Source: Desulforudis sp. (lineage in GTDB: Bacteria > Bacillota > Desulfotomaculia > Desulfotomaculales > Desulforudaceae). From it: a DNA stretch of 40,367 bases. Under the pieces are notes generated by a model, which saw only the letters and a program-made list of their open reading frames with translations, ran no database searches and was not told where the DNA came from. The position numbers and the translations under genes are program-made. The stretch is taken from assembly GCA_019084485.1 (NCBI GenBank), contig JAHRFU010000079.1, forward strand, positions 1 to 40,367, given 5' to 3'. This document shows positions 16,609 through 24,980 of the stretch, in pieces. Every line of letters begins with the position of its first letter. Positions within the stretch are counted from its first letter, which is position 1.

Positions 16609-17168
16609 TCGAGCAGGTTCTAATCGCCGGTTTTGGTGGCCAGGGGATTCTCTCTACCGGGCAGTTGCTGGCCTACGCTGGGATGATGGAAGGCAAACAT
16701 GTCGCCTGGATTCCTGCCTATGGTCCGGAAATGCGCGGTGGGACAGCCAACTGTGGGGTGACGGTTTCAGATACAGAGATCAGTTCACCGCTCGTCACCG
16801 AACCCAATGCCCTGATGGTAATGAACCAGCCTTCACTGGCAAAGTTTGAGAATGCCGTGCTGGCAGGAGGCATCATTATCACGAACAGTTCCCTGGTCGA
16901 ACTGCCGCCAAAGCGCAGTGACCTCGGTTATTTGCCGGTACCGGCCAACGCCATCGCGGAGGAACTGGGTAACGTGCGCATCGCGGCGAATGTGGCGCTG
17001 GGTGCTTTCCTCGGATACAGCGGAGCGGTGAGTATCGAGGCGGCGGTGGCCGCCCTGGAGAAGGTCTTGCCCGTCCGCCGGCACAAATTGATTCCGGTGA
17101 ACAAGGTTGCCCTAGAACGTAGAGTGGCCCTAGGGCTCACTTTCCGCGAAAGGGCAGCGGCAGGTTAG
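16605..17168 (+). CDS. korC: 2-oxoacid:ferredoxin oxidoreductase, gamma subunit (KorC-like), orphaned
   Basis: The 187-residue frame is intact. It begins MIEQVLIAGFGGQGILSTGQ, the family signature, with YGPEMRGGTANC near residues 43-54. The gamma subunit works with KorA, KorB and KorD to oxidise 2-oxoglutarate or another 2-oxoacid with coenzyme A and ferredoxin. Because korA and most of korB are deleted upstream, this copy lacks its partners in cis and may be non-functional or serve a paralogous complex. ATG 16605 overlaps the korB stop by 4 nt, the normal operon coupling. Substrate specificity cannot be told. Confidence 0.88.
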   Translation: MIEQVLIAGFGGQGILSTGQLLAYAGMMEGKHVAWIPAYGPEMRGGTANCGVTVSDTEISSPLVTEPNALMVMNQPSLAKFENAVLAGGIIITNSSLVELPPKRSDLGYLPVPANAIAEELGNVRIAANVALGAFLGYSGAVSIEAAVAALEKVLPVRRHKLIPVNKVALERRVALGLTFRERAAAG

Positions 17169-17183
17169 TTAGGGGGACACTTA

Positions 17184-18308
17184 ATGATTAACAGGCGACG
17201 CCTGGTGGATACCTTCATGACGTTGGCCAAGACCGACAGCGTCTCCCGCCGGGAGCGGGGTGTGGTGGATCACTTGGCCGGGCTGTTGGCTGATATAGGT
17301 CTGGAGTATTTTGAGGACGAAGCGGGCCAGGCGATTAACGGCACCGCCGGTAATCTCATTGCTAAAGTACCCGGCACCACAGCGGGTCCGCCACTGCTCT
17401 TCTGTACGCATCTGGATACCGTCGAGCCGGGAAACGGAGTTAAACCGCGGGTTGACGGCCACGTGATTCGTAGCGCGGGCGAAACCATCCTTGGTGCTGA
17501 CGACAAAGCCGGCATTGCTGCCGTACTGGAAGCGGTCAGGGTGCTGAAGGAACAGGAATTACCGCATCCACCCCTGGAACTGGTTTTCACGGTGGCGGAA
17601 GAGATCGGTCTGCTGGGAATCAGGGAACTGGATTTTAGCCTGGTGAAGGCCCGGATGGGTTTCGTGTTGGACAGTGACGGCACGCCCGGCAAGGTGATTA
17701 CACGCGCTCCGTCACAGGATCGGATTGTGGCCACCGTCATCGGGCGGGCGGCTCACGCCGGGATCAACCCGGAGGATGGGGTCAATGCGATCCAGGCGGC
17801 GGCGAAGGCGATTGCCAACCTGCCCTTGGGGCGAATCGACGAGGAGACGACCGCCAACATTGGCGTGATCCGGGGTGGCCAGGCCACCAACATCGTCCCG
17901 GAACGGGTATATCTGGAGGGCGAAACCAGGAGTCTGGATAACAATAAACGGCGCTCCCTCACCGAGCACATCTGCCAGAAGATGACCGAGCAGGTGGAAC
18001 TGGCGGGGGCCCGTATCAAGATTGAAGTAGAGCAAATCTATTCTTCCTTTGTACTGGAGCCCGATGCTATACCAGTACAACTCGCCCTGCAAGCCGCAGC
18101 CAACGTTGGTTTGATAGCCTTAACTGATCAAACGGGCGGGGGTAGCGATGCCAACGTCCTGAACGAACACGGCATCCCGACCGTCAACATTTCCACCGGG
18201 ATGCGTAAGGTGCATAGTACAGAAGAATACATCCTGATCGAAGATCTGGTCAATACCACCCGACACGTCCTTGAAATCATCCGCCTGACGACTCTGAACG
18301 AGGGGTGA
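17184..18308 (+). CDS. M20-family metallopeptidase, tripeptidase T-like
   Basis: This 374-residue protein has the two-zinc M20 peptidase pattern: His76 and Asp78 in [11 protein letters not shown], bridging Asp106 in GADDKAG, Glu139/Glu140 in VAEEIG, Asp163 in LDSDG, and a late histidine in VHSTEE. A dimerisation domain lies between (about 178-290, starting [19 protein letters not shown]). Overall it resembles the PepT-like group more than succinyl-diaminopimelate desuccinylase. dapF follows immediately, but this organism has dapL, which bypasses desuccinylation, so a general peptidase role is favoured. GTTAGGGGGAC precedes ATG 17184. Confidence 0.88.
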   Translation: MINRRRLVDTFMTLAKTDSVSRRERGVVDHLAGLLADIGLEYFEDEAGQAINGTAGNLIAKVPGTTAGPPLLFCTHLDTVEPGNGVKPRVDGHVIRSAGETILGADDKAGIAAVLEAVRVLKEQELPHPPLELVFTVAEEIGLLGIRELDFSLVKARMGFVLDSDGTPGKVITRAPSQDRIVATVIGRAAHAGINPEDGVNAIQAAAKAIANLPLGRIDEETTANIGVIRGGQATNIVPERVYLEGETRSLDNNKRRSLTEHICQKMTEQVELAGARIKIEVEQIYSSFVLEPDAIPVQLALQAAANVGLIALTDQTGGGSDANVLNEHGIPTVNISTGMRKVHSTEEYILIEDLVNTTRHVLEIIRLTTLNEG

Positions 18309-18313
18309 ACGAC

Positions 18314-19168
18314 GTGCAGTTTACCAAAATGCACGGGCTCGGCAACGACTTCATCATTGTAAACGCCCTGAACGGCTTTTCAAACCACAACCCCGCAGCC
18401 CTAGCTAAAAATCTCTGCAATCGCCGGACGGGAATCGGTGCCGACGGTCTAGTTCTGGTGCGTCCCTCGACTGAGGCGGATGTCCGGATGCAGGTCTTCA
18501 ATTCCGACGGCAGTGAACCGGAGATGTGCGGAAACGCCATCCGCTGTGTGGCCAAGTACCTCTTTGAACGGAACTTGGTGAACAAGACGGCGATTACCGT
18601 GGAGACCTTGGCTGGACTGATTGTGCCCGAGGTTTTGCTCGGTGCCGACGGCATTGTGACCGGGGTGCGGGTCGATATGGGCGAACCCCGCCTGGAGCGT
18701 GCGGAGATTCCGATGGTCGGATCTGACGGCAGAGTGGTTCTGGAACCACTGGAGTTGGAAGACACTGAGTTCCCGGTCACCATGGTCTCGATGGGAAACC
18801 CGCACTGTGTTATCTTCGTGCCGGACTTGGAACAGGTTGATTTTGAACGTCTCGGGCCAGCGATTGAGAAGCTCGCGGTTTTCCCGGCACGGACGAATGT
18901 GGAGTTCGTAAAGGTCTCGGAGCCGGGACGGGTCGAGGTGAAGGTCTGGGAACGGGGTGCGGGGCCGACTATGGCTTGCGGTACCGGTGCCTGTGCGGTG
19001 GCTGTGGCCGGTGTGCTGGCGCGGTTCACCGACCGCCGAGTCGCGGTTTCCCTGCCTGGCGGCGTACTCGATATCGAATGGGCTGAGAACAACCACGTGT
19101 ATATGACCGGACCCGCCGAGGAAGTGTTCGAAGGGACAGTAGTCAGAATTCTGACTACTGAATTCTGA
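18314..19168 (+). CDS. dapF: Diaminopimelate epimerase
   Basis: DapF converts LL- to meso-diaminopimelate, the last step before lysine and peptidoglycan precursors. Both catalytic cysteines are present: Cys72 in [11 protein letters not shown] and Cys222 in MACGTGAC. The start [13 protein letters not shown] is canonical; GTG 18314 has AGGGG about eight bases upstream, while an in-frame GTG at 18305 would overlap the upstream stop. At 284 residues the length is normal. Oddly, the final residues (about RILTTEF and the stop) are encoded by a dispersed 23-base repeat (19146-19168), so the native C-terminus has been replaced or extended. dapL follows 16 bp downstream. Confidence 0.96.
   Translation: MQFTKMHGLGNDFIIVNALNGFSNHNPAALAKNLCNRRTGIGADGLVLVRPSTEADVRMQVFNSDGSEPEMCGNAIRCVAKYLFERNLVNKTAITVETLAGLIVPEVLLGADGIVTGVRVDMGEPRLERAEIPMVGSDGRVVLEPLELEDTEFPVTMVSMGNPHCVIFVPDLEQVDFERLGPAIEKLAVFPARTNVEFVKVSEPGRVEVKVWERGAGPTMACGTGACAVAVAGVLARFTDRRVAVSLPGGVLDIEWAENNHVYMTGPAEEVFEGTVVRILTTEF
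19146..19168. repeat. Dispersed EcoRI-site-rich repeat, copy 2 (inside dapF end)
   Basis: Identical over 23 bases to 411-433. It begins in the dapF coding frame and ends exactly with the dapF stop codon, so it contributes the last codons. An inverted arm (AGTAGTCAGAATT from 19138) precedes it, so the RNA can form a hairpin across the end of dapF. Confidence 0.75.
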
Positions 19169-19184
19169 CGTAAGGAGTGATCTA

Positions 19185-20351
19185 ATGAAGTTTATGGAAG
19201 CGGAACGGGTGCGCAATCTGCCTCCCTACCTGTTCGCTCGTATTGAACAGCTGATCGAACAGAAGCGGGCCGAGGGAGTGGATGTGATCAGTCTGGGTAT
19301 CGGTGATCCGGACTTGCCCACACCAAAGTTTATCATCGACGCCGCTGCGAAAGAGCTTTACAACCCGGCGAACCACCAGTATCCTTCATCGGCCGGAATG
19401 CTGAGCTATCGCGAGGCGGTGGCATCCTGGTACAGCCGCCGGTTCGGCGTTGAGTTAGACCCCAAACGGGAGATTGTTTCCCTGATCGGTTCGAAGGAAG
19501 GCATTGCCCACATCCCTTGGTGCTATTGTAACCCCGGTGACGTAGTGCTGGTACCTGATCCCGGATACCCAGTTTACGGTCAGGGTACCATCCTGGCTGG
19601 GGGCCTCCCGTTTTCACTGTCCGTCACACCGGAGCGCGGCTACAAGCCGGATTTCAGTACCGTCCCCGATGACGTGGCGACGAAAGCGAAGATCCTGTTC
19701 ATCAACTACCCGAACAATCCAACCGGGGCCACGGCAGACTTGGACTTCTTTGAAGAGGTCGTCGCTTTCGCCCGGAAGTACCAGCTCCTGGTTTGTCACG
19801 ACGCGGCCTATTCTGAAATTGCCTATGAAGGCTACAGACCGCCGAGCTTCCTGGAGACGCCGGGGGCCAAGGATGTGGGCATTGAATTCCACTCCGTCTC
19901 CAAGGCCTACAATATGACCGGGTGGCGTGTCGGCTGGGCGGTCGGCAACCCCGACGCCGTACAGGCGCTGGGACGGCTGAAGACGAATATCGACTCGGGA
20001 GTTTTTCAGGCGGTGCAGTATGCGGCGATCCATGCCCTTACCAACCCGCAGGGTGATTCCGCCGAACTATGCGCCATCTACCAGGCCAGACGCGACTTGG
20101 TCGTGGACACCTTGAACGAAATCGGCTGGAGTCTGGAGAAATCGAAGGCCACCTTCTACATCTGGGCACCGGTGCCGGCTGGTCATACTTCAGCCACTTT
20201 CGCCGAGTTGGTGCTGGATAACGCCGGTGTGGTGATCACACCGGGAACCGGGTACGGTGCCGGGGGCGAGGGTTACTTCCGAATTTCCCTAACCGTCTCG
20301 AATGAACGCCTCCGGGAGGCAATGGAACGCCTGCGGCGCGCTTTGAAGTAG
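19185..20351 (+). CDS. dapL: LL-diaminopimelate aminotransferase
   Basis: DapL makes LL-diaminopimelate from tetrahydrodipicolinate and glutamate in one step, bypassing the succinylase or acetylase routes. It is a 388-residue fold-type I PLP enzyme. The N-terminal pattern [20 protein letters not shown] with [21 protein letters not shown] near 180 and the PLP lysine Lys240 in [12 protein letters not shown] match the DapL2 subgroup from memory. Location next to dapF supports the lysine/cell-wall role. Start ATG 19185 follows TAAGGAG. A general aspartate aminotransferase is the alternative, but one is encoded by the next gene. Confidence 0.93.
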   Translation: MKFMEAERVRNLPPYLFARIEQLIEQKRAEGVDVISLGIGDPDLPTPKFIIDAAAKELYNPANHQYPSSAGMLSYREAVASWYSRRFGVELDPKREIVSLIGSKEGIAHIPWCYCNPGDVVLVPDPGYPVYGQGTILAGGLPFSLSVTPERGYKPDFSTVPDDVATKAKILFINYPNNPTGATADLDFFEEVVAFARKYQLLVCHDAAYSEIAYEGYRPPSFLETPGAKDVGIEFHSVSKAYNMTGWRVGWAVGNPDAVQALGRLKTNIDSGVFQAVQYAAIHALTNPQGDSAELCAIYQARRDLVVDTLNEIGWSLEKSKATFYIWAPVPAGHTSATFAELVLDNAGVVITPGTGYGAGGEGYFRISLTVSNERLREAMERLRRALK

Positions 20352-20362
20352 GTAGATTAATC

Positions 20363-20377
20363 TTCATCATTGGTGGT
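20363..20377. repeat. TTCATCATTGGTGGT repeat, copy 2
   Basis: Identical to 13826-13840, in the 80-bp spacer between dapL and the aminotransferase gene. Function unknown. Confidence 0.5.
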
Positions 20378-20431
20378 GCCGATCGTTAGAGGAATGAGCA
20401 AAGTCTTTCTAAATATTAGGAGGTGGTAATC

Positions 20432-21625
20432 TTGGAACTGGTGAGACGAGCCCAGGGGATCAGCCCCTCTCCGACACTGACCATAGACAGCCGGGCGAAA
20501 GCAATGAAGGCCGCTGGGGCCAACGTGATCAATTTTGGAGTAGGCGAACCTGACTTTGACACACCCGAGCACATCAAAGCGGCAGCGGTTGCGGCCATCC
20601 AAAGCGGAATGACCAAATACACAGCCGTAGGTGGCATAATAGAACTAAGAAGGGTTATTGCCGACAAACTGCGGGCCGAAAACGGTTTGGACTACAAGCC
20701 GGAAGAGATCATCGTATCCGCCGGAGCGAAGCACTCCCTTTACAACGCCTTTCAGGTGCTGTGTCAGGAGGGTGACGAGGTAATCCTGCCAGAACCCTAC
20801 TGGGTCAGCTATCTAGAGCAGATCAAGTTGACCGGTGCCCGTCCGGTACTGGTGAAAACAACCTTGGAAAGCGGCTTTAAGCTGACGCCGGAACAATTGC
20901 GCAGTGCCATCACACCGCGGAGCAAGGTACTGGTTCTGAACAGCCCGTCCAATCCCACCGGGGCTGTGTACAGCCGCCGGGAACTGGAAGGATTAGCCGA
21001 GGTTGTTTTGGGCAGCAACATCGGAGTGATTTCGGACGAGATCTACGAAAAGCTGCTCTATGACGGCGAAGAACACATCAGCATCGCCTCGCTCGACACT
21101 AGGCTTAAAGAGCGTACTGTAGTCATCAACGGCGTGTCGAAGGCCTATGCCATGACCGGCTGGCGCATTGGATACGCGGCCGCTCCTTTAGCTGTCACTA
21201 AGGCGATGACCGATCTGCAAAGCCACAGTACCTCTAATCCCACGTCTATTGCTCAGGCAGCGACGGTTGCTGCGCTGGCGGGGGACCAGAGTGCACTGCA
21301 GGAAATGCTCCGCCAGTTTACGGAGCGGAGAGAGTACATCCTGGGTAGACTGGCCGGAATCGACGGCGTACGCTGCACGCGCCCCGGTGGGGCCTTCTAC
21401 GCGTACCCGCACATGGGTGCCTTCTGGGGCCGGAAGTACGGTGACAACGAGGTTAATAGCGGAACCGATCTGGCTAAACTGTTACTTGAAGAGCAGCAGG
21501 TGGCCCTGGTTCCCGGGATCACCTTCGGTGACGACGACTACATCAGGCTTTCCTATGCCGCCGGTCTGGACACCATCCGGGAAGGATTAGACCGGATTGA
21601 AGCATGGCTAAAGGCGCTACGGTAG
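20432..21625 (+). CDS. Pyridoxal-phosphate aminotransferase, aspartate aminotransferase type
   Basis: The 397-residue protein is a class I aminotransferase of the AspC/AatA Ib subgroup. It shows NFGVGEPDFDTPEHI near residue 35, the NSPSNPTGAVYS loop near 172, and the PLP Schiff-base Lys237 in NGVSKAYAMTGWRIGY. It interconverts aspartate and 2-oxoglutarate with oxaloacetate and glutamate; some homologues also handle aromatic substrates or prephenate. TTG 20432 is chosen because AGGAGGTGG (20419-20427) lies at ideal spacing; an in-frame GTG at 20423 lies within that ribosome site. Confidence 0.93.
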   Translation: MELVRRAQGISPSPTLTIDSRAKAMKAAGANVINFGVGEPDFDTPEHIKAAAVAAIQSGMTKYTAVGGIIELRRVIADKLRAENGLDYKPEEIIVSAGAKHSLYNAFQVLCQEGDEVILPEPYWVSYLEQIKLTGARPVLVKTTLESGFKLTPEQLRSAITPRSKVLVLNSPSNPTGAVYSRRELEGLAEVVLGSNIGVISDEIYEKLLYDGEEHISIASLDTRLKERTVVINGVSKAYAMTGWRIGYAAAPLAVTKAMTDLQSHSTSNPTSIAQAATVAALAGDQSALQEMLRQFTERREYILGRLAGIDGVRCTRPGGAFYAYPHMGAFWGRKYGDNEVNSGTDLAKLLLEEQQVALVPGITFGDDDYIRLSYAAGLDTIREGLDRIEAWLKALR

Positions 21626-21626
21626 T

Positions 21627-21654
21627 TTGCCTGAACTATCGCCCGGAATATAGA
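21627..21654 (+). promoter_or_regulatory. Possible promoter of the yicC-remA-gmk-rpoZ run
   Basis: TTGCCT (21627-21632), a 16-base spacer and TATAGA (21649-21654) resemble a vegetative promoter, placed about 50 bp before the yicC-family gene. The match is moderate. Confidence 0.35.
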
Positions 21655-21707
21655 GGGATTTCAATATTTTGCTAGAAACATGGTGTGTGTGAATTGGAGG
21701 TTTTTGA

Positions 21708-22589
21708 TTGCTGAAGAGTATGACCGGCTACGGCTGGGGAGAAGCACTGGCCGGGAACAAGAAGTTCACTATTGAACTACGGGCGGTAAACCACCGCTAC
21801 AGTGAGGTGGTGATGCGGTTGCCTCGGTTTATGATGGTGCTGGAGGACAGAATGCGGCGACGCATCCAGTCTTACGTTTCCCGGGGCCGGGTCGACGCCT
21901 ATCTGACGATTGAAGATGGTACGGATCGCAGACGAACGGTAAAAGTTGACAAAACTCTGGCCCTGGCTTATTATAGGGCAATAAACGATATCCAGAAGGA
22001 TTTGGGGCTCTCTGGTCAGATTAGCATCGAGCATATCATTTCTCAGCCGGAAGTGTTTAGCCCTGAGGAATCCAGGGAGGATCCCGAGGAATGGTGGCCG
22101 ACGCTGGAAGTCGCCCTTAATGCAGCTTGTGACGACCTCGTTGGAATGCGTGAGACTGAGGGCGGGACACTTCAGGCAGACCTGGAAGCCCGGCTGGACC
22201 GGCTGGGGGCTTGGGCCGCAGGTATCCGCGAACGGGCTCCCGAGGTGGTGAATAACTATCAGGCGCGGTTGGCTCAACGGATTCAGGAGTTGGTTCGCGG
22301 CATTGATGTCGACCAGGCCCGTCTCGCTCAGGAGGTCGCCTACTTTGCCGAACGTTCTGATATCAGCGAGGAATTGGTACGGCTGGAAAGCCATTTCGGA
22401 CAAGTACGTGGTTGTTTGAACGGTGCCGGAGAACCCGTGGGCCGTCGTTTGGACTTTCTGGCACAGGAGATGTTCCGCGAGATCAATACCATCGGTTCCA
22501 AGGCGCAAGACGAAGTGATTATGGCGCTGGTTGTGGATTTTAAGAGTGAACTGGAGAAGACCCGGGAGCAGATTCAGAACATTGAGTAA
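21708..22589 (+). CDS. YicC-family endoribonuclease
   Basis: The 293-residue product begins MLKSMTGYG, the YicC hallmark, and contains the AVNHRYSEVVMRLPR segment and a C-terminal DUF1732 region with GRRLDFLAQEMFREINTIGSKAQD. YicC proteins were recently recognised as endoribonucleases; the founding E. coli member is linked to stationary-phase survival. Start TTG 21708 is seven bases after GGAGG. The gene heads the conserved Firmicute run yicC-remA-gmk-rpoZ-coaBC-priA. Specific RNA targets here are unknown. Confidence 0.93.
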   Translation: MLKSMTGYGWGEALAGNKKFTIELRAVNHRYSEVVMRLPRFMMVLEDRMRRRIQSYVSRGRVDAYLTIEDGTDRRRTVKVDKTLALAYYRAINDIQKDLGLSGQISIEHIISQPEVFSPEESREDPEEWWPTLEVALNAACDDLVGMRETEGGTLQADLEARLDRLGAWAAGIRERAPEVVNNYQARLAQRIQELVRGIDVDQARLAQEVAYFAERSDISEELVRLESHFGQVRGCLNGAGEPVGRRLDFLAQEMFREINTIGSKAQDEVIMALVVDFKSELEKTREQIQNIE

Positions 22590-22604
22590 GGGAGGATCTT
22601 ACTA

Positions 22605-22874
22605 ATGGATATCAGACTAATCAATATCGGTTTTGGGAACATAGTGTCGGCTAACCGCATTGTGGCCATCGTCAGTCCCGAGTCGGCTCCGATTAAGCGG
22701 ATCATCACCGAGACCCGTGACCGGGGGATGCTGATTGATGCCACCTACGGGCGCCGCACCAGGGCTGTGATCATTACCGACTCCGATCACGTGATTCTAT
22801 CGGCTGTCCAGCCGGAGACCGTGGCGCACCGTTTGGTGAGCAAGTTGGAGCAGAACCAGCAGGCGGATGAATAG
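22605..22874 (+). CDS. remA: RemA-like regulator (DUF370)
   Basis: This 89-residue protein matches the RemA family: [20 protein letters not shown], then [20 protein letters not shown] and [20 protein letters not shown]. In B. subtilis RemA is a DNA-binding activator of biofilm matrix and osmoprotection genes and forms ring-like assemblies. In Clostridia the gene sits before gmk, as here, but its targets are unknown. ATG 22605 follows GGGAGG 16 bp after the yicC-family stop; gmk follows after 18 bp. Confidence 0.95.
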   Translation: MDIRLINIGFGNIVSANRIVAIVSPESAPIKRIITETRDRGMLIDATYGRRTRAVIITDSDHVILSAVQPETVAHRLVSKLEQNQQADE

Positions 22875-22892
22875 ACACGGGAGGGGCGGTTT

Positions 22893-23492
22893 GTGCGGGG
22901 TATCCTATTTGTAGTATCCGGCCCGTCCGGTGCCGGTAAGGGTACCGTGTGTCGGGCCCTAACCGAACGGTTGCCAAGTATTCACCTCTCGGTGTCGGCT
23001 ACCACCCGCCCGGCGCGATCGGGCGAAATCGACCAGGTGCACTACTATTTCATATCACGAACAGATTTTCAGGAACGGATCGCCCGTTTGGAAATGCTGG
23101 AATGGGCAGACGTTTATGGTGATTATTACGGTACTCCCCGCGAACCAGTGGATCGAATCCTGGACCAGGGTCGGGATGTGATTCTGGAAATCGATGTTCA
23201 GGGGGCCTTGCAGGTTCGGGGACGAATGCCGGAGGCTGTATTGCTGTTTCTGAGTCCACCCTCGTTTGCGGAACTGGAGAGGCGGCTCCGAAACAGAGGC
23301 ACCGACACGGAAGAGAAAATTGAAAAGCGCCTGAACTGGGCGCACCGGGAACTTAACTCGTTTCCCTCGTATGATTACGTGGTAATCAACGACCGTGTGG
23401 AAGCTGCGGTGGAAAAAATATTGGCAGTAATGGTGGCAGAGCGATGTCGTACGAAACGATTTCAACTTATGGACTTGAACCCAAACAGCTAG
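22893..23492 (+). CDS. gmk: Guanylate kinase
   Basis: Gmk phosphorylates GMP or dGMP to the diphosphate using ATP. The P-loop is SGPSGAGKGT (9-18), followed by the GMP-binding SVSATTRPARSGEIDQVHYYF (about 34-54) and EWADVYGDYYGTP. The lid region RLRNRGTDTEEKIEKRL is present. The length of 199 residues is typical. GTG 22893 follows GGGAGGGG. It sits between remA and rpoZ in a conserved cluster. Confidence 0.97.
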   Translation: MRGILFVVSGPSGAGKGTVCRALTERLPSIHLSVSATTRPARSGEIDQVHYYFISRTDFQERIARLEMLEWADVYGDYYGTPREPVDRILDQGRDVILEIDVQGALQVRGRMPEAVLLFLSPPSFAELERRLRNRGTDTEEKIEKRLNWAHRELNSFPSYDYVVINDRVEAAVEKILAVMVAERCRTKRFQLMDLNPNS

Positions 23493-23527
23493 AGGGTTCG
23501 GCCATGGCTTCGATGCAGGGGGATAAA

Positions 23528-23743
23528 ATGATGATGAATCGTCCATCACTCGATGACCTGATGAAGAAGGCTGACAGCCGATATACTCTGGTTGTCGTAG
23601 CCGCAAAGAGAGCGCGTATCCTTATGGAGAAGGACACTGAAGGAATCACTCCGGAGGCAGCAGGAAAGCCCGTTACCCGGGCTTTGAAGGAAATAGCGGA
23701 CGAAGAGATCCGTTTCCGTCCGACCAAAGAGGGTATTAAGTAA
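23528..23743 (+). CDS. rpoZ: RNA polymerase omega subunit
   Basis: RpoZ supports assembly and stability of RNA polymerase by binding the beta-prime subunit. The 71-residue product reads MMMNRPSLDDLMKKADSRYT, then the conserved LVVVAAKRARIL and PVTRALKEIADEEI. ATG 23528 lies five bases after AGGGGG; the two following ATG codons are equally spaced alternatives, and a longer frame from 23444 would overlap gmk and add a non-conserved leader. A hairpin (GAGGGT/ACCCTC, 23729-23748) spans the stop codon but lacks a U-tract. Confidence 0.95.
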   Translation: MMMNRPSLDDLMKKADSRYTLVVVAAKRARILMEKDTEGITPEAAGKPVTRALKEIADEEIRFRPTKEGIK

Positions 23744-23771
23744 CCCTCTCCCAGAAAAGGTGATGGTGACT

Positions 23772-24980
23772 GTGATTTTGGCGGGTAGACGGGTGATCCT
23801 GGGAGTCGCAGGGGGCATCGCCGCCTACAAGGCCGCTGAGATCGCCGGGACTCTGGTAAAGCAGGGGGTTGAGGTAAGGGTCATCATGACCCGGGCGGCT
23901 CAGGAGTTCATTACCCCTTTGACCCTGCAGACGATTACCAGCCACGAAGTGGCATCAGATATGTTCACTCCCCGATCCGGCGGGGTGGCCCACATCGAAG
24001 CAGCCCGCTGGGGTGAGGCTTTTTTGATCGCCCCGGCAACGGCCAATATCATCGGCAAGATGGCGGCCGGAATCGGCGATGACCTGCTAAGCACCATAGT
24101 TCTGGCCTTTGACAGGCCTGTTCTGGTGTGTCCGGCGATGAATGTGACCATGTACAAAAACCCGGTAGTTCAGCGTAATATCCAGGCGCTGAGCGCACTG
24201 GGTTATTATTTTATTGAGCCTGGTTCCGGTCGTCTGGCCTGCGGTGAGGAGGGACCGGGTCGCCTGGCCCCAACGGCGGAGATTGTGGCCCGGTTGGAGA
24301 GCATTCTTGGGGGGTCAGGGGATCTCGGTGGACTAAAGATGCTGATTACGGCCGGACCGACCAGGGAGCCTTTGGATTCGGTTCGCTACATCTCGAACCG
24401 CAGTTCAGGGAAAATGGGCTATGCCGTGGCCAAAGCAGCAGCGGAGCGTGGAGCGGATGTGGTTTTGGTCAGCGGTCCGGTGGCGCTCAGCCCGCCAGAC
24501 GGGGTAAATGTGGTGTTTGTGGAGACCGCGCAAGAAATGCACCTGGCCGTGAACCGGCATTTCGAGTGGTGTGACGTGGTCGTTAAGGCTGCTGCCGTTG
24601 CGGATTACCGGGTTCAGGCCCAACCCGGCAAAATCAAGAAAGGGGCGACGCCCCTGACGCTGACTCTGGAGCCGAATCCGGACATCCTCCGCGACTTGGG
24701 AGAACGCAAGGGGCGGAGGGTAATCATTGGCTTTGCAGCCGAAACGGAACAGTTGGAGACCCGTGCCGTTGAAAAGGCCCGTAACAAGGGGGCGGACCTG
24801 ATCGTGGCCAATGATGTCACCAGGCCCGGAGCAGGGTTTGATGTTGACACCAACATCGCGGTGTTCGCCTACCCCGATGGGCGTACCGTGCCCCTTCCGC
24901 TGATGACGAAATCGGCACTGGCGCACCGCATCCTGGATCAGGTTTTGGACCTACGGGAGGATGGGGCGGACAATGGATGA
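23772..24980 (+). CDS. coaBC: Bifunctional phosphopantothenoylcysteine decarboxylase / phosphopantothenate-cysteine ligase
   Basis: CoaBC carries out two steps of coenzyme A synthesis. The N-terminal FMN-binding CoaC half (about 1-185) has LGVAGGIAAYKAAEI, the TRAAQEFITPLTLQ loop, the HIEAARW motif and PAMNVTMYKNP. The C-terminal CoaB half (about 190-402) shows ITAGPTREPLDSVRYISNRS, KAAAVADYR and the nucleotide-binding ANDVTRPGAGF. The total of 402 residues is normal. GTG 23772 is chosen because GGTGAT at 23759-23764 fits the ribosome site; GTG 23760 and ATG 23763 overlap that site. The stop overlaps priA by 8 nt. Confidence 0.96.
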   Translation: MILAGRRVILGVAGGIAAYKAAEIAGTLVKQGVEVRVIMTRAAQEFITPLTLQTITSHEVASDMFTPRSGGVAHIEAARWGEAFLIAPATANIIGKMAAGIGDDLLSTIVLAFDRPVLVCPAMNVTMYKNPVVQRNIQALSALGYYFIEPGSGRLACGEEGPGRLAPTAEIVARLESILGGSGDLGGLKMLITAGPTREPLDSVRYISNRSSGKMGYAVAKAAAERGADVVLVSGPVALSPPDGVNVVFVETAQEMHLAVNRHFEWCDVVVKAAAVADYRVQAQPGKIKKGATPLTLTLEPNPDILRDLGERKGRRVIIGFAAETEQLETRAVEKARNKGADLIVANDVTRPGAGFDVDTNIAVFAYPDGRTVPLPLMTKSALAHRILDQVLDLREDGADNG

